A DNA stretch of 64,000 nucleotides from positions 372,001-436,000 of the forward strand of contig NZ_NGVS01000033.1 of the NCBI RefSeq assembly GCF_002777975.1, in the 5' to 3' direction. A program made the translations under genes and the position numbers. Each line of letters starts with the position of its first letter. The first letter of the stretch is position 1. Positions 1 to 8,983 of the stretch are shown here, one piece after another. The stretch is from Shewanella carassii (GTDB lineage Bacteria > Pseudomonadota > Gammaproteobacteria > Enterobacterales > Shewanellaceae). The notes beneath the pieces are model-generated. The model ran no database searches, was not told where the DNA came from, and saw only the letters and a list, made by a program, of their open reading frames with translations.

Positions 1-1008
1 GACACTGGCGTTGGTGACCTCGGCCTTGAATTGCCCAAGGGCCGCCAGGTTCTCCTGATTGGCGTGGACTTCTCGGGTCCAATCCGGATTGTGGCAGGCG
101 ACACAATTGCTGTTATCCGCTTGCGCCGGGTGACCTTCGCCTTTGACGAAGTCGATATCGTTATGACAGCTGCCACAGGACTCCATGGTTGGCACCCGGA
201 ACCAGTTGTGTTGTTCGCTGAGGGTTTCGTCCTCTTTATGACAGGTCTGACAGTCAGACAAGGGTTTGGGGAATCCGGCCAGGTGCTTGGCATGGATCAT
301 TTGCGGGAAGATGTTTTCCGGATTGCTAACCCGAGTGGCATTGTGGCAGGTGACACAGGTTTCCACCTGGTTATAGTTACCGCCGTGAAATGCCAGGTCA
401 TTGTGACAGCTGTTACAGGTGTCGATGGAGACAATGTTGCGGCTGTAGGCCGGAGCACCCGCAGGTGGCTGCCAGTCGTAATGGTCATTGGTTACCGGCA
501 ATGCGGTGCCATCTGCCAGCGTATCACCACCGAGTTTGATCACTACTCTGTGAGTGGCACCGGTGATTTCAGCTATCTCATTCATACCGTCGAAAGGGGC
601 ACTGAAACTGTAGGAGTAGTTGCCATTTTTATGGTCAACATAGGTGCCCGGACAGCTGCTGGAGCAGGTCTCTGAAGTGAAATACTGCCACTCACTGCTG
701 TTGCCGGCCCCACTGCTGCCTTCCGGCAACAGCTGTGCGGCAATGAAGCGCCCTGAGGGGATACCGACTACCGGCTCGTCATCCTGATTGGTGACCCGGT
801 AATCTACCCGGGTAATGCCCTCTTCGAGGGCCGTTTCCTTGACCTCAATATTGAGCTTACTGATATTCATCGCCGGCTCGCCGCCCGGTTCGCCGGGGGT
901 TCCCGGGTTGCCATCATCACCACCGCAACCTGAGAGAGCCAACATGGCGGTCAGCAGGGGCGCGCCTAGGTAAAACAGGGGAGTTTTTGGGGTGTATTCC
1001 TTTGACAT
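1..1008 (-). CDS. mtrF: Outer-membrane multiheme cytochrome c, MtrC/MtrF family (3' part outside window)
   Basis: This is the cell-surface cytochrome of a porin-cytochrome complex that passes electrons to extracellular metals. The gene runs off the left edge, so 336 residues are visible. The N-terminus is a lipoprotein signal ending in LALSGC with the lipidated Cys at about residue 28, followed by a Gly/Pro-rich linker. A beta-rich domain comes next, then five CXXCH haem sites at about residues 198, 218, 253, 278 and 302. That is the first pentahaem domain of a decahaem protein. It starts 19 bases after the upstream mtrE-like gene. The order MtrA-like, MtrB-like, MtrC-like is that of mtrDEF, not mtrCAB, which is why mtrF is preferred to mtrC. 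The missing half would settle this. Confidence 0.85.
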   Translation of the reverse strand, partial: MSKEYTPKTPLFYLGAPLLTAMLALSGCGGDDGNPGTPGEPGGEPAMNISKLNIEVKETALEEGITRVDYRVTNQDDEPVVGIPSGRFIAAQLLPEGSSGAGNSSEWQYFTSETCSSSCPGTYVDHKNGNYSYSFSAPFDGMNEIAEITGATHRVVIKLGGDTLADGTALPVTNDHYDWQPPAGAPAYSRNIVSIDTCNSCHNDLAFHGGNYNQVETCVTCHNATRVSNPENIFPQMIHAKHLAGFPKPLSDCQTCHKEDETLSEQHNWFRVPTMESCGSCHNDIDFVKGEGHPAQADNSNCVACHNPDWTREVHANQENLAALGQFKAEVTNASV

Positions 1009-1027
1009 CGCTCTTCGCCTCTTGCTC

Positions 1028-3139
1028 TTATAGGGAGTAACTCAGTGTCAGCCCCAGATAGTGGGCGTTATAGTCCTGGCCAAGATCTCCAAAGCTGAGT
1101 ACGTTGGGGATGCTATCCGGGGTTAATCCCTGATTGAGCCAGTCACTGTCCTGATAGTGTTCAAACAACCAATCCAGCCTCAATGCCATCTTGTCGCTGA
1201 AGTGATACTTGGCAAAGGCGTTGAAGGTATGACGACGTGAATAGTAATCGCCGTAATCCAGAGTGAGCCCCTGGCTGACGTCCGTCTCACTTTCGCCTTT
1301 TGAATATTGCCAGTCGAAGCCCAGATCCAGTTGTTTATCCAGCAACTCGTTATAGTAGATGCCGAACCCGGCGACTGTGCTGCTGTCGCTGGCACGGCTG
1401 TACCAACCGCTGGGGCCGAAAGAGGCTGAGCCGGTTTGATCTGTATCCTGCCAGTCCTGATTGAGCCAAGCATTGAGGCCAAACTGGGCTGAGAATTGAT
1501 AGTTGCCACTGAGGCTGTAGCCCCAACTGTTGACTTCATCCAGGCCGATAAACGTTTCATCATAGTCTTGCTGCTTGTGATTCAGCGCCAGGCTGAACGA
1601 CAGGGCCTCGCTGAAGCGGTAATCGTTTTGCAGTCGCAACAGGGTTTGCTTGCGATCCGCCAGCCAATACTGACGCATCCAGGGATTATTGGGGCTTTGG
1701 CTCAGCTCGGATGCTTGATAACTGCCGCCACTGCGCTCACTGAGTTCACCTTTTAACCACAACTGCCAATCGCGGCTGGCACGCAGGTTCAGCTTGGCAA
1801 ACACGCTGGATTGGAACAGGGATTCGCGCGCCAGATCGCTATAGCTGTGGTGTTCATACTCGTAACCTGCGTCAAGAGACAGGGCGCGGGTAAAACGGTA
1901 GTTGAAGGCGATATCGGCGCTTTGGCGGGTGTGGTCATAGGCCGCGGGTGTGGCACTGCCCTGGTGCCAGCTGTCACTGCTCACCAGTGGCCACTCTTTA
2001 AGTTGTGTCTTGTTTTCCCGATCGCGATAGTCATAACCACCGCGAACCGACAAGCCTCTGCTGAGGCGAGCGGCATACTTGAGTTTGAGTTCCAGCACAT
2101 CGACCTGCATGTCGCCATCGATTGCGGGCAACTGAGGTGAAGGACCATTGATGGTGGCCGGTAACAGCGCCTGATCCTGAGTCATGCGGGTGAATGCCGT
2201 GTGCATCAATATTTGATGTCCGGCCTCGGATAACTGCAGATCGGCGCCGACCCTCAATGCCTTGTTATCCGGATTGTCGGCGAGTTGGCCATTATAGGCG
2301 GCCCCGAATGTGGGAAAGAAGGCGTTTTCCCAATAGAGTGCCTGATAGTCGTTACTGTATTGGCTTAGGGTCGAATTGAATCCGGCCAGCCAGCCTTTTC
2401 CTTTGAAATAGAGTTTGGCTTCAAGCTCGTCGGTACTGTCATCCACTCGGGTGGCCAATGCCGTGGAGTTGGTAAGAAAGTTGCCGTTGGTTTGGCGGGT
2501 GCCATCGCGTTGCTCGTGACGGTAATTGAGCCCCGCCTTATAAAAGCTGCCCAGGTAATGGGCATCCAGCGTGAAGCGATCCCGCTTCATTTCCAGTCGC
2601 TGGCTTGTCAGGCTGTCATCAAGCCCAGGCATTTGTGAGGTGAGGGCAGCTGCTTGCCAGTTGTCTGGCAACATCAATCTGTTGGCCTGATTGGTATAGG
2701 GGCTCATGCCATTGTCCGGGCCGAAGTTGGCCAAGGCGCGATAACCCAGACGGATATCAAAGTGGCCGGGTCTTCCCATGCTCAGGCTGGCACTGCCGGT
2801 GTCATAGCCCAGTTTATCGGCTTCAATGTGAGTGCGATAACCCTGCTTACCATAAAAGACGACATCGCCGCCAAGGTGCCCGGTGGCGCCATCGGCATCT
2901 GTGCCACTAGTGTTGGCAAACACTGCATTGTCGCCATCATTGTAGGCCACACCGGCTTCGAGCGTGCCGCGGCTTTCCTGTGGCAACTTGCACTGGCCGC
3001 AACTCCACTTGTCCTGTTTGAGCTCGGTGCGATTGACCTGTTGCAGCGAATAGCCACCGGCCCAGGCAGGCTGCATCACGCAGGCTATGGTGAGCGTCAG
3101 CAGTGACAGCTTCATCTGTGTCTGTTTCTCGATAACCAT
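1028..3139 (-). CDS. mtrE: Outer-membrane beta-barrel of decahaem complex, MtrB/MtrE family
   Basis: This is the porin-like sheath that holds the periplasmic decahaem cytochrome (MtrD) and docks the surface cytochrome (MtrF). The product has 703 residues, normal for the family. It has a signal peptide ending near AWA (residue 27) and a CXXC pair (CGQC, residues 47-50), a known MtrB hallmark. The rest alternates as amphipathic strands rich in Tyr, Trp and Asp, and ends in LTLSYSL, with an aliphatic-aromatic pattern typical of barrel C-termini. An in-frame ATG 51 bases further upstream exists. The ATG at 3139 was chosen because AAGGAG sits six bases before it and it lies just after the mtrD stop codon, 10 bases away. 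It is the middle gene of the mtrD-mtrE-mtrF operon. Confidence 0.88.
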   Translation of the reverse strand: MVIEKQTQMKLSLLTLTIACVMQPAWAGGYSLQQVNRTELKQDKWSCGQCKLPQESRGTLEAGVAYNDGDNAVFANTSGTDADGATGHLGGDVVFYGKQGYRTHIEADKLGYDTGSASLSMGRPGHFDIRLGYRALANFGPDNGMSPYTNQANRLMLPDNWQAAALTSQMPGLDDSLTSQRLEMKRDRFTLDAHYLGSFYKAGLNYRHEQRDGTRQTNGNFLTNSTALATRVDDSTDELEAKLYFKGKGWLAGFNSTLSQYSNDYQALYWENAFFPTFGAAYNGQLADNPDNKALRVGADLQLSEAGHQILMHTAFTRMTQDQALLPATINGPSPQLPAIDGDMQVDVLELKLKYAARLSRGLSVRGGYDYRDRENKTQLKEWPLVSSDSWHQGSATPAAYDHTRQSADIAFNYRFTRALSLDAGYEYEHHSYSDLARESLFQSSVFAKLNLRASRDWQLWLKGELSERSGGSYQASELSQSPNNPWMRQYWLADRKQTLLRLQNDYRFSEALSFSLALNHKQQDYDETFIGLDEVNSWGYSLSGNYQFSAQFGLNAWLNQDWQDTDQTGSASFGPSGWYSRASDSSTVAGFGIYYNELLDKQLDLGFDWQYSKGESETDVSQGLTLDYGDYYSRRHTFNAFAKYHFSDKMALRLDWLFEHYQDSDWLNQGLTPDSIPNVLSFGDLGQDYNAHYLGLTLSYSL

Positions 3140-3149
3140 ACTCAGCTCC

Positions 3150-4136
3150 TTATCGCTGCAAGAGTTTGCCGGATGGATGGTTGGAACCATGCACCTGGGT
3201 GTGGCAGTTCAGGCAGGAGTTGCCGGCGTTATAGGCGTTGGGCATCAAGCCGGTTTGCTCATTGGCCGGGAAGTAGGCTCTGGCTGCATGGCCATCGGAG
3301 GCATGGCACTGCTGACACAATTGAGGTGGTTTGGCCAGCAACATGGCTTCGTTGACGCTGCCATGAGGGTTGTGACAGCTGGCGCAGTTATCTGTAACCG
3401 GGGCGTGTTCCCACAGCTTGGGTCCGCGCTTTTCGGCGTGGCAGCTGTAACAGTTTTCGTTGACCGTCATCTGTTTCAAGCTGGCGTCGCCCAGACTGCC
3501 GTGAGGATTGTGGCAGTCGCTGCAAACCATCTGCTCTGTGCGTATCGGGTGAGCGGAGCGCTTATGAATGTCGGCACGTTGCTCTGAGTGACAGCTGCTG
3601 CAAACGGCGACTTCGGTTTCACGGCTCTGGATGGGATCCTGGCCTGTGTGTACCTGGTGACAACTGGCACAGGCAACTCCGGCGGTGTCGTGATGGCTGG
3701 CACTCCAGCCCAGGCGCTGTTCATCCTGATGACAACTGAGGCAGACGCTGTTCTGCTTGTCGGCCGGTACCGGCGAGTCGGCACCGAAGGTAATCATCGG
3801 CTCTTTGCCACCGCGGTTGTGTTTTCCCATGGGACCGTGGCAGGCTTCGCATTGCAGATCGGCCATCGGAGACTGAGAGAGATTAGGGTTGCCGTGGACA
3901 CCATCAAAAAGCGCCATCACCTTCTGATTCTTTTTGTGACACATCAGGCAGCTGTCGGCGCCCTTGGGGGAGTATTTGCCTTCGGCAAACTTGGCATCCA
4001 GAGTGGCTTCAACTTCGGCCGGATCCTGGTTGTCCCAAGGGGTGGCTTCGGCCACAAATGCTAACAAAAACAATAAGGGGAGAGCACAACCCAACCTCCA
4101 AAGGTTTGGTCTACTCGAGTTATCCATTTTCATCAT
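3150..4136 (-). CDS. mtrD: Periplasmic decahaem cytochrome c, MtrA/MtrD family
   Basis: This periplasmic electron carrier feeds the outer-membrane conduit formed with the two following genes. The 328-residue product has a Sec signal peptide (hydrophobic stretch about residues 13-30, ending AEA). It then carries exactly ten CXXCH motifs: CLMCH, CEACH, CLSCH, CASCH, CSSCH, CSDCH, CYSCH, CASCH, CQQCH and CLNCH. Ten haems and this length fit the MtrA/MtrD group. It is first in its operon and diverges from feoA. Three ATGs cluster at the start (4136, 4133, 4127). The first has AGGA upstream, but the third is also plausible. The name mtrD rests on position and order; MtrA is a close paralogue. Confidence 0.87.
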   Translation of the reverse strand: MMKMDNSSRPNLWRLGCALPLLFLLAFVAEATPWDNQDPAEVEATLDAKFAEGKYSPKGADSCLMCHKKNQKVMALFDGVHGNPNLSQSPMADLQCEACHGPMGKHNRGGKEPMITFGADSPVPADKQNSVCLSCHQDEQRLGWSASHHDTAGVACASCHQVHTGQDPIQSRETEVAVCSSCHSEQRADIHKRSAHPIRTEQMVCSDCHNPHGSLGDASLKQMTVNENCYSCHAEKRGPKLWEHAPVTDNCASCHNPHGSVNEAMLLAKPPQLCQQCHASDGHAARAYFPANEQTGLMPNAYNAGNSCLNCHTQVHGSNHPSGKLLQR

Positions 4137-4562
4137 TCCATCCTGAGCACAGTCTATGCCGACTTATAGTTATATGTATCTTTCAGTAATTTATTAAATT
4201 ACTAATGAATAAGAATAGAGCAAAAAAATGACAAGATGCTAACTTTTTGATGACATGCGGGGAGAAAAAGACTGATTTAAAATAGAAAACCTATAAATTG
4301 TGATCTTTACCTCATTTTGAGTGGATTGCCCCCCGGCGGTACAATCGATGTACCGGATTTAAAAACAGTGACTTTGAACACCTTTATTTGCGGCCAAACG
4401 GTTTATTCGCGCGAACTTTTGTCCCATAATACCCAACACAATTGAAAACTATTATCGTTACCAGTTGAAAAGCTTGATCCAGATAAAGTTATTATTTGAC
4501 GGTTTCAGGTAGAATCGGAACATTACCCGCATGTTTACATGCCGTTTTCTGTGGTAGAGGCA
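4137..4562. other. Divergent regulatory region between mtrD and feoA
   Basis: This is 426 bases without a gene. It is AT-rich in the part next to mtrD. It must hold the promoters of both the metal-reduction operon (leftward) and feoAB (rightward). A CRP-like 22-mer is listed separately. An A/T-rich partly symmetrical stretch near 4441-4460 (around ACTATTATCGTTA) loosely resembles a Fur box, but the match is too weak to call. No open frame of convincing quality was seen. Confidence 0.6.
4296..4317 (-). promoter_or_regulatory. Candidate CRP-binding site upstream of mtrD
   Basis: Read on the minus strand, the 22 bases match the palindromic CRP consensus at 17 of 22 positions by hand count, including an intact GATCACA half. 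The site lies about 160 bases before the mtrD start codon. CRP is an established regulator of mtr cytochrome genes in Shewanella oneidensis, so the placement makes sense. FNR or chance are alternatives; binding itself is inferred. Confidence 0.45.
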
Positions 4563-4802
4563 ATGAAGTTAAGTGAATTGAAACCCGGTGATCGCGCCAT
4601 GATTTCCGAAGTGGGTCACCTGGATCTGCCCGCAGTGGTTAAGCGCAAGCTCCTGTCCATGGGGATCACCCCAAATACCCGTTTTTCTTTGATCCGCAGG
4701 GCCCCTATGGGATCTGGCCTTGAGCTGGATATTCGTGGCAGCAAGTTGTGCATGCGTCAAGACCTGGCACAGATTATAGAGGTGGAAAAGGCCAATGACT
4801 AA
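4563..4802 (+). CDS. feoA: Ferrous iron transport accessory protein FeoA
   Basis: This is a small cytosolic SH3-like protein that supports the FeoB ferrous iron channel. The 79-residue product opens with the typical MKLSELKPGD and has the family's RAPMGSGLELDIRGSKLCMRQD region. An in-frame ATG 24 bases earlier would add eight residues not seen in the family, so the ATG at 4563, with AGAGG just before it, is preferred. The stop overlaps the start of feoB by eight bases, indicating translational coupling. No feoC-like gene follows feoB. Confidence 0.9.
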   Translation: MKLSELKPGDRAMISEVGHLDLPAVVKRKLLSMGITPNTRFSLIRRAPMGSGLELDIRGSKLCMRQDLAQIIEVEKAND

Positions 4803-7089
4803 GCAGTTTCATTGCGTCACTGTCGGCAACCCTAATGCCGGTAAGTCGACATTATTCAATGCCCTGACAGGTGCCAATCAACAGGTGGGCAATTGGTCCG
4901 GGGTGACAGTCGAAAAGAAGACCGGCCATTTTTCGCTTAACGGCGATGACGTATTTCTAACCGATTTACCCGGCATTTATGATCTGCTTCCCGCCGGTAG
5001 CAATTGCGATTGCTCGCTAGATGAGCAGATTGCTCAGCAGTATCTGGCCAACCAGAAAGTAGATGGCATTATCAACCTGGTGGACGCCACCAATATCGAG
5101 CGTCACTTGTACCTGACGGTACAACTACGCGAGCTGGGTATTCCCATGGTTGTGGTGCTCAACAAAATGGATGCGGCGGTCAAGCGCGGCATTCGAGTCG
5201 ATATTCAAGCCATGAGCCGTGAGCTGGGTTGCCCTGTGATAGGAGTGACTTCTAGAGAAGCCAAGGATGTCGAGCGGGTCAAGGAGCAAGTGATAGCGCT
5301 GCTGGAAGGGCGGGTTTCCGAGTCGCCTTTGATGCTGCAGTATGATGCCACCATTGAAACCGGCGTGGCAGCGATTATGAGCAGTGACGCTCAACTGAGT
5401 CGTGGCCGTGCCTTGGCCATGTTGGCCAATGGTCTGGGCTGTGGTTCTTGCCAGAACAACTCACTCGATGAACAAGTCTCCAGAGTGACAGATAAACTGG
5501 CACTTGAGGGCAAAGACATAGAGATCATGGTCGCCACCACTCGATTTGACTTTGTTGAGTGCGTTTACAAGGGCTCGGTCAATGCCGATGGCCAACTGAC
5601 GCTGAGTGATAAGCTCGATAAATTGGTATTGCATCCTGTGCTGGGTATCCCGGTATTTTTACTGGTGATGTACCTGATGTTCATGTTTGCCATCAACGTG
5701 GGCAGTGCCTTTATCGACTTCTTCGATATCAGTGTCGGCGCGCTGTTTGTTGATCACTTCGGAGCTTGGTTGGCTAACATAGGCGCTCCAGCCTGGTTGG
5801 TGACTCTGCTGGCCGGTGGTATAGGTCAGGGGATCCAGACGGTATCGACCTTTATTCCGGTTATCGCGGCGCTGTTTTTGGCTTTGTCTGTACTGGAAGG
5901 CTCTGGCTATATGGCCCGAGCCGCCTTTGTGGTTGACGGTTTGATGCGTCGCATCGGCCTGCCCGGCAAGGCCTTTGTGCCCATGATTGTCGGTTTCGGC
6001 TGCTCAGTGCCTGCCATCATGGCGACCCGCACACTGGGCAGTGAGCGTGAACGTATCGTCACAGGTATGATGGCGCCCTTTATGTCCTGCGGTGCCAGAC
6101 TACCGGTATATGCCTTGTTTGCGGCGGCTTTTTTTCCTGATTCAGGTCAGAACCTAGTATTCGGTCTCTATCTCATCGGGATTGTTGCGGCGATAGGCAC
6201 AGGCCTACTGCTGCGCAAGACCTTGTTGCCAGGAAACAGCAGTGCCGTGGTGATGGAACTGCCAAGCTATGAAATGCCCAAACTTAAAGCGGTGGCTTCC
6301 CGCACAGGTAAGCGCACCAAGAGCTTTATTCTCGGCGCCGGCAAGACCATTGTTGTGGTAGTAACACTGCTCAACTTTATCAATGCCATAGGGGTTGATG
6401 GTAGTTTTGGCCATGAAGACAGCCAGGAGTCGCTGCTCAGTGTCGCCAGTCAGAAGATCACCCCGGTGTTTTCGCCCATGGGGATAGAGGAAGATAACTG
6501 GCCGGCTACGGTTGGGATAGTGACAGGGATCTTCGCCAAAGAAGCGGTTGTTGGCACACTCAATAGCCTGTATAGCACAACCTCCAGTGGTGATGGCGAG
6601 CTTACGCCTTTGATGGACAGCTTCTCCGAGGCGCTGGCGACCATTCCAGCTAACCTGTTCGGCATAGTGATGGAAGATCCGCTTAAGTTGTCTGTGGGTC
6701 ATGTTGAAGATAAAAACCTGGCTGCCGAAGAACAGGGGGTTGATAAGTCTACATTCGGTGCGCTGCAGGCAGGATTCAGCGGACAATTGGCGGCCTTCTC
6801 CTATCTGTTGTTTATTCTGCTCTATACCCCTTGCGTGGCCGCTATGGGTGCACTGGTGAATGAGTTTGGCAGTCGTTGGGCTACCTTTGCCGCTACCTGG
6901 ACCTTTGCTCTGGCTTACGGTAGCGCCACTGTGGTCTACCAAGGCGCGACTTTTGCCGAGCATCCATTGCAGTCCAGCGCCTGGATAAGCTTCTTTGTCC
7001 TCGCCCTGATTGGTTTCTATATGTGGCTGAAGCGCAAAGGCCGCAAGACCCAGGAGATTATTCCAGGCATTAAGATAGTGACCGAGTAA
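4795..7089 (+). CDS. feoB: Ferrous iron transporter FeoB
   Basis: This inner-membrane Fe(II) uptake protein has a cytosolic G domain. The 764-residue length is normal. The N-terminus shows the G1 loop GNPNAGKST (residues 11-19), a switch/G3 motif DLPG near residue 60 and G4 NKMD near residue 120. It continues with the helical NFeoB segment and a core of about ten membrane helices. These contain the gate repeats with Cys (GFGCSVPAIMATR, SCGARLPVY, TPCVAAMG). It overlaps feoA by eight bases and ends at a strong terminator. Placement beside mtrDEF links ferrous iron uptake to anaerobic metal reduction, an inference from neighbourhood. Confidence 0.96.
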   Translation: MTKQFHCVTVGNPNAGKSTLFNALTGANQQVGNWSGVTVEKKTGHFSLNGDDVFLTDLPGIYDLLPAGSNCDCSLDEQIAQQYLANQKVDGIINLVDATNIERHLYLTVQLRELGIPMVVVLNKMDAAVKRGIRVDIQAMSRELGCPVIGVTSREAKDVERVKEQVIALLEGRVSESPLMLQYDATIETGVAAIMSSDAQLSRGRALAMLANGLGCGSCQNNSLDEQVSRVTDKLALEGKDIEIMVATTRFDFVECVYKGSVNADGQLTLSDKLDKLVLHPVLGIPVFLLVMYLMFMFAINVGSAFIDFFDISVGALFVDHFGAWLANIGAPAWLVTLLAGGIGQGIQTVSTFIPVIAALFLALSVLEGSGYMARAAFVVDGLMRRIGLPGKAFVPMIVGFGCSVPAIMATRTLGSERERIVTGMMAPFMSCGARLPVYALFAAAFFPDSGQNLVFGLYLIGIVAAIGTGLLLRKTLLPGNSSAVVMELPSYEMPKLKAVASRTGKRTKSFILGAGKTIVVVVTLLNFINAIGVDGSFGHEDSQESLLSVASQKITPVFSPMGIEEDNWPATVGIVTGIFAKEAVVGTLNSLYSTTSSGDGELTPLMDSFSEALATIPANLFGIVMEDPLKLSVGHVEDKNLAAEEQGVDKSTFGALQAGFSGQLAAFSYLLFILLYTPCVAAMGALVNEFGSRWATFAATWTFALAYGSATVVYQGATFAEHPLQSSAWISFFVLALIGFYMWLKRKGRKTQEIIPGIKIVTE

Positions 7090-7099
7090 GGTTGCAGAT

Positions 7100-7128
7100 A
7101 AAAAAGCAGCTCTTGTGGCTGCTTTTTT
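7100..7128 (+). terminator. Intrinsic terminator after feoB
   Basis: Perfect 11-base stem AAAAAAGCAGC / GCTGCTTTTTT with a 7-base loop, 11 bases after the feoB stop codon. The T tract on the plus strand gives a classical rho-independent terminator. The A tract on the other side would also let it work leftward. Confidence 0.88.
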
Positions 7129-7252
7129 GATCATGGCGCCGGGTTTGACGAAGTGCGCCGCAGTTTTTATTCTAGAAGGATTGTAACCGGGCATGATCTG
7201 TAGGATCATGCCTCTTTTCGTTAGACAGCCATTGTTCGCAAAGAGGAATTTC

Positions 7253-8923
7253 ATGAGTCATGTGGACACCGAAGTACGTCCAAGTAACTTCATTCGCAAT
7301 ATCATAGATGAAGATTTGGCGAGCGGTAAGCACACCAATGTGCACACCCGTTTCCCACCGGAGCCTAATGGCTTCCTGCACATAGGCCACGCTAAGTCTA
7401 TCTGCTTGAATTTCGGTATTGCCAGGGACTATCAGGGCCAGTGCAACCTGCGCTTTGACGATACCAACCCGGAAAAAGAAAACATTGACTATGTAAATTC
7501 CATTAAAGCGGACGTGCAATGGCTGGGCTTCCAGTGGGCCGGTGATATTCATTACTCGTCAGACTACTTTGATAGCCTCTACGGTTATGCCGTTGAGTTG
7601 ATCAAAAAAGGTCTGGCTTATGTGTGTTTTCTCAATGGCGAGCAGACGCGCGAGTATCGTGGCACTCTGAAAGAGCCCGGCAAGAATAGCCCTTATCGTG
7701 ATACCAGCGTTGAAGAAAACCTGGCGCTGTTTGAAAAGATGCGCGCCGGTGAGTTTAAAGAAGGCGAGTGTTCACTGCGGGCCAAGATAGACATGGCATC
7801 ACCTTTCATGTGTATGCGCGACCCGGTGATCTACCGGATCAAGTTCGCTCATCACCATCAGACGGGTGATAAGTGGTGCATCTATCCCATGTACGACTTT
7901 ACCCATTGTATCTCTGATGCGCTGGAAAATATCACTCACAGCCTTTGTACGCTGGAGTTCCAGGATAACCGTCGCCTCTATGACTGGGTACTGGATAATC
8001 TGGATGATTTCAAGATCCCCAACCGTACCCGTCAGTATGAGTTTTCACGCCTGAATCTGGAATATACCCTGATGTCCAAGCGTAAGCTCAACGAGCTGGT
8101 GGTACGTCAGTTGGTCAATGGCTGGGATGATCCTCGCATGCCGACTATCGCCGGTCTGCGCCGCCGCGGTTACACCCCGGCCTCCATCCGAGAGTTCTGT
8201 GATCGCATCGGCGTGACCAAACAGGATAACCTGGTGGAAGTGGGTATGCTCGAAGCCTGCATTCGCGAAGAGCTCAACGACAATGCCCCGAGAGCCATGG
8301 CGGTTATTGACCCGGTTAAGGTGATCATTGAGAACTATCCAGAAGGGCAGTTGGAGCATGTCAGTGCGCCGGTGCATCCCAACAAGGAAGAGCTGGGTAA
8401 TCGTGAGCTGGCCTTTGGCCGTGAACTTTATATCGATGCGGCCGACTTCCGTGAAGAAGCTAACAAGCACTACAAGCGTCTGGTGATGGGCAAAGAGGTG
8501 CGTTTGCGCAACGCCTATGTGATCAAAGCCGAGCGTTGCGACAAGGATGCCGACGGTAAGGTCACCACCATTTACTGCAGTTATGACCCTGAGACTCTGG
8601 GTAAAAACCCTGCCGATGGCCGCAAAGTCAAGGGCGTGATCCACTGGGTCGAAGCCACCAGCGCTGTGCCTGCCGAGTTCCGTCTCTATGATCGCCTGTT
8701 TGTCGATGCCAATCCGGCCGCGGCAGAAACTGTGGATGAAGTGCTGAACCCGGAATCTTTGGTGGTTAAGCATGGTCTGGTTGAAGCCGGTTTGGTACAA
8801 GCTGAGGCCGAGAAGGCTTATCAGTTTGAGCGTGAAGGTTACTTCTGCGCTGACAGCAAGGACTCAAGCCCAGATAAGCTGGTATTTAACCGCACAGTGG
8901 CATTAAGAGATTCATTCGCTTAA
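7253..8923 (+). CDS. glnS: Glutaminyl-tRNA synthetase
   Basis: This class I synthetase charges tRNA-Gln. The 556-residue product has the HIGH signature (HIGHAKS, about residue 43), the KMSKS-type loop (LMSKRKL), the PPEPNG segment before HIGH, and a C-terminal anticodon-binding beta domain. The ATG at 7253 has AGAGGAA four bases upstream and gives the expected MS...RPSNFIRNII start. An in-frame ATG 60 bases earlier would only add unconserved residues. It is monocistronic between two terminators. Confidence 0.97.
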   Translation: MSHVDTEVRPSNFIRNIIDEDLASGKHTNVHTRFPPEPNGFLHIGHAKSICLNFGIARDYQGQCNLRFDDTNPEKENIDYVNSIKADVQWLGFQWAGDIHYSSDYFDSLYGYAVELIKKGLAYVCFLNGEQTREYRGTLKEPGKNSPYRDTSVEENLALFEKMRAGEFKEGECSLRAKIDMASPFMCMRDPVIYRIKFAHHHQTGDKWCIYPMYDFTHCISDALENITHSLCTLEFQDNRRLYDWVLDNLDDFKIPNRTRQYEFSRLNLEYTLMSKRKLNELVVRQLVNGWDDPRMPTIAGLRRRGYTPASIREFCDRIGVTKQDNLVEVGMLEACIREELNDNAPRAMAVIDPVKVIIENYPEGQLEHVSAPVHPNKEELGNRELAFGRELYIDAADFREEANKHYKRLVMGKEVRLRNAYVIKAERCDKDADGKVTTIYCSYDPETLGKNPADGRKVKGVIHWVEATSAVPAEFRLYDRLFVDANPAAAETVDEVLNPESLVVKHGLVEAGLVQAEAEKAYQFEREGYFCADSKDSSPDKLVFNRTVALRDSFA

Positions 8924-8943
8924 TGCTTCGAGGATACAGATAG

Positions 8944-8969
8944 AAAAGGCGCTCATTGAGCGCCTTTTT
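8944..8969. terminator. Bidirectional intrinsic terminator between glnS and the Yip1 gene
   Basis: Stem AAAAGGCGCTC / GAGCGCCTTTTT with a three-base loop. It lies 20 bases after the glnS stop codon and 15 bases from the stop codon of the convergent gene, so it can serve both. Confidence 0.85.
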
Positions 8970-8983
8970 CATGTCAGCGCTTA

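Noticed and set aside
31..675. Open frame on the plus strand, 214 codons
   Set aside because: Exact antisense of the haem-rich mtrF coding region; its composition mirrors the CXXCH codons and no family pattern is seen.
4441..4460. Possible Fur box upstream of feoA
   Set aside because: Too few consensus matches and poor symmetry to distinguish from AT-rich background.
6205..7254. Long minus-strand frame opposite feoB
   Set aside because: It lies antisense to a clearly conserved FeoB with membrane helices, and the translation is Gln/His-rich without domain pattern.
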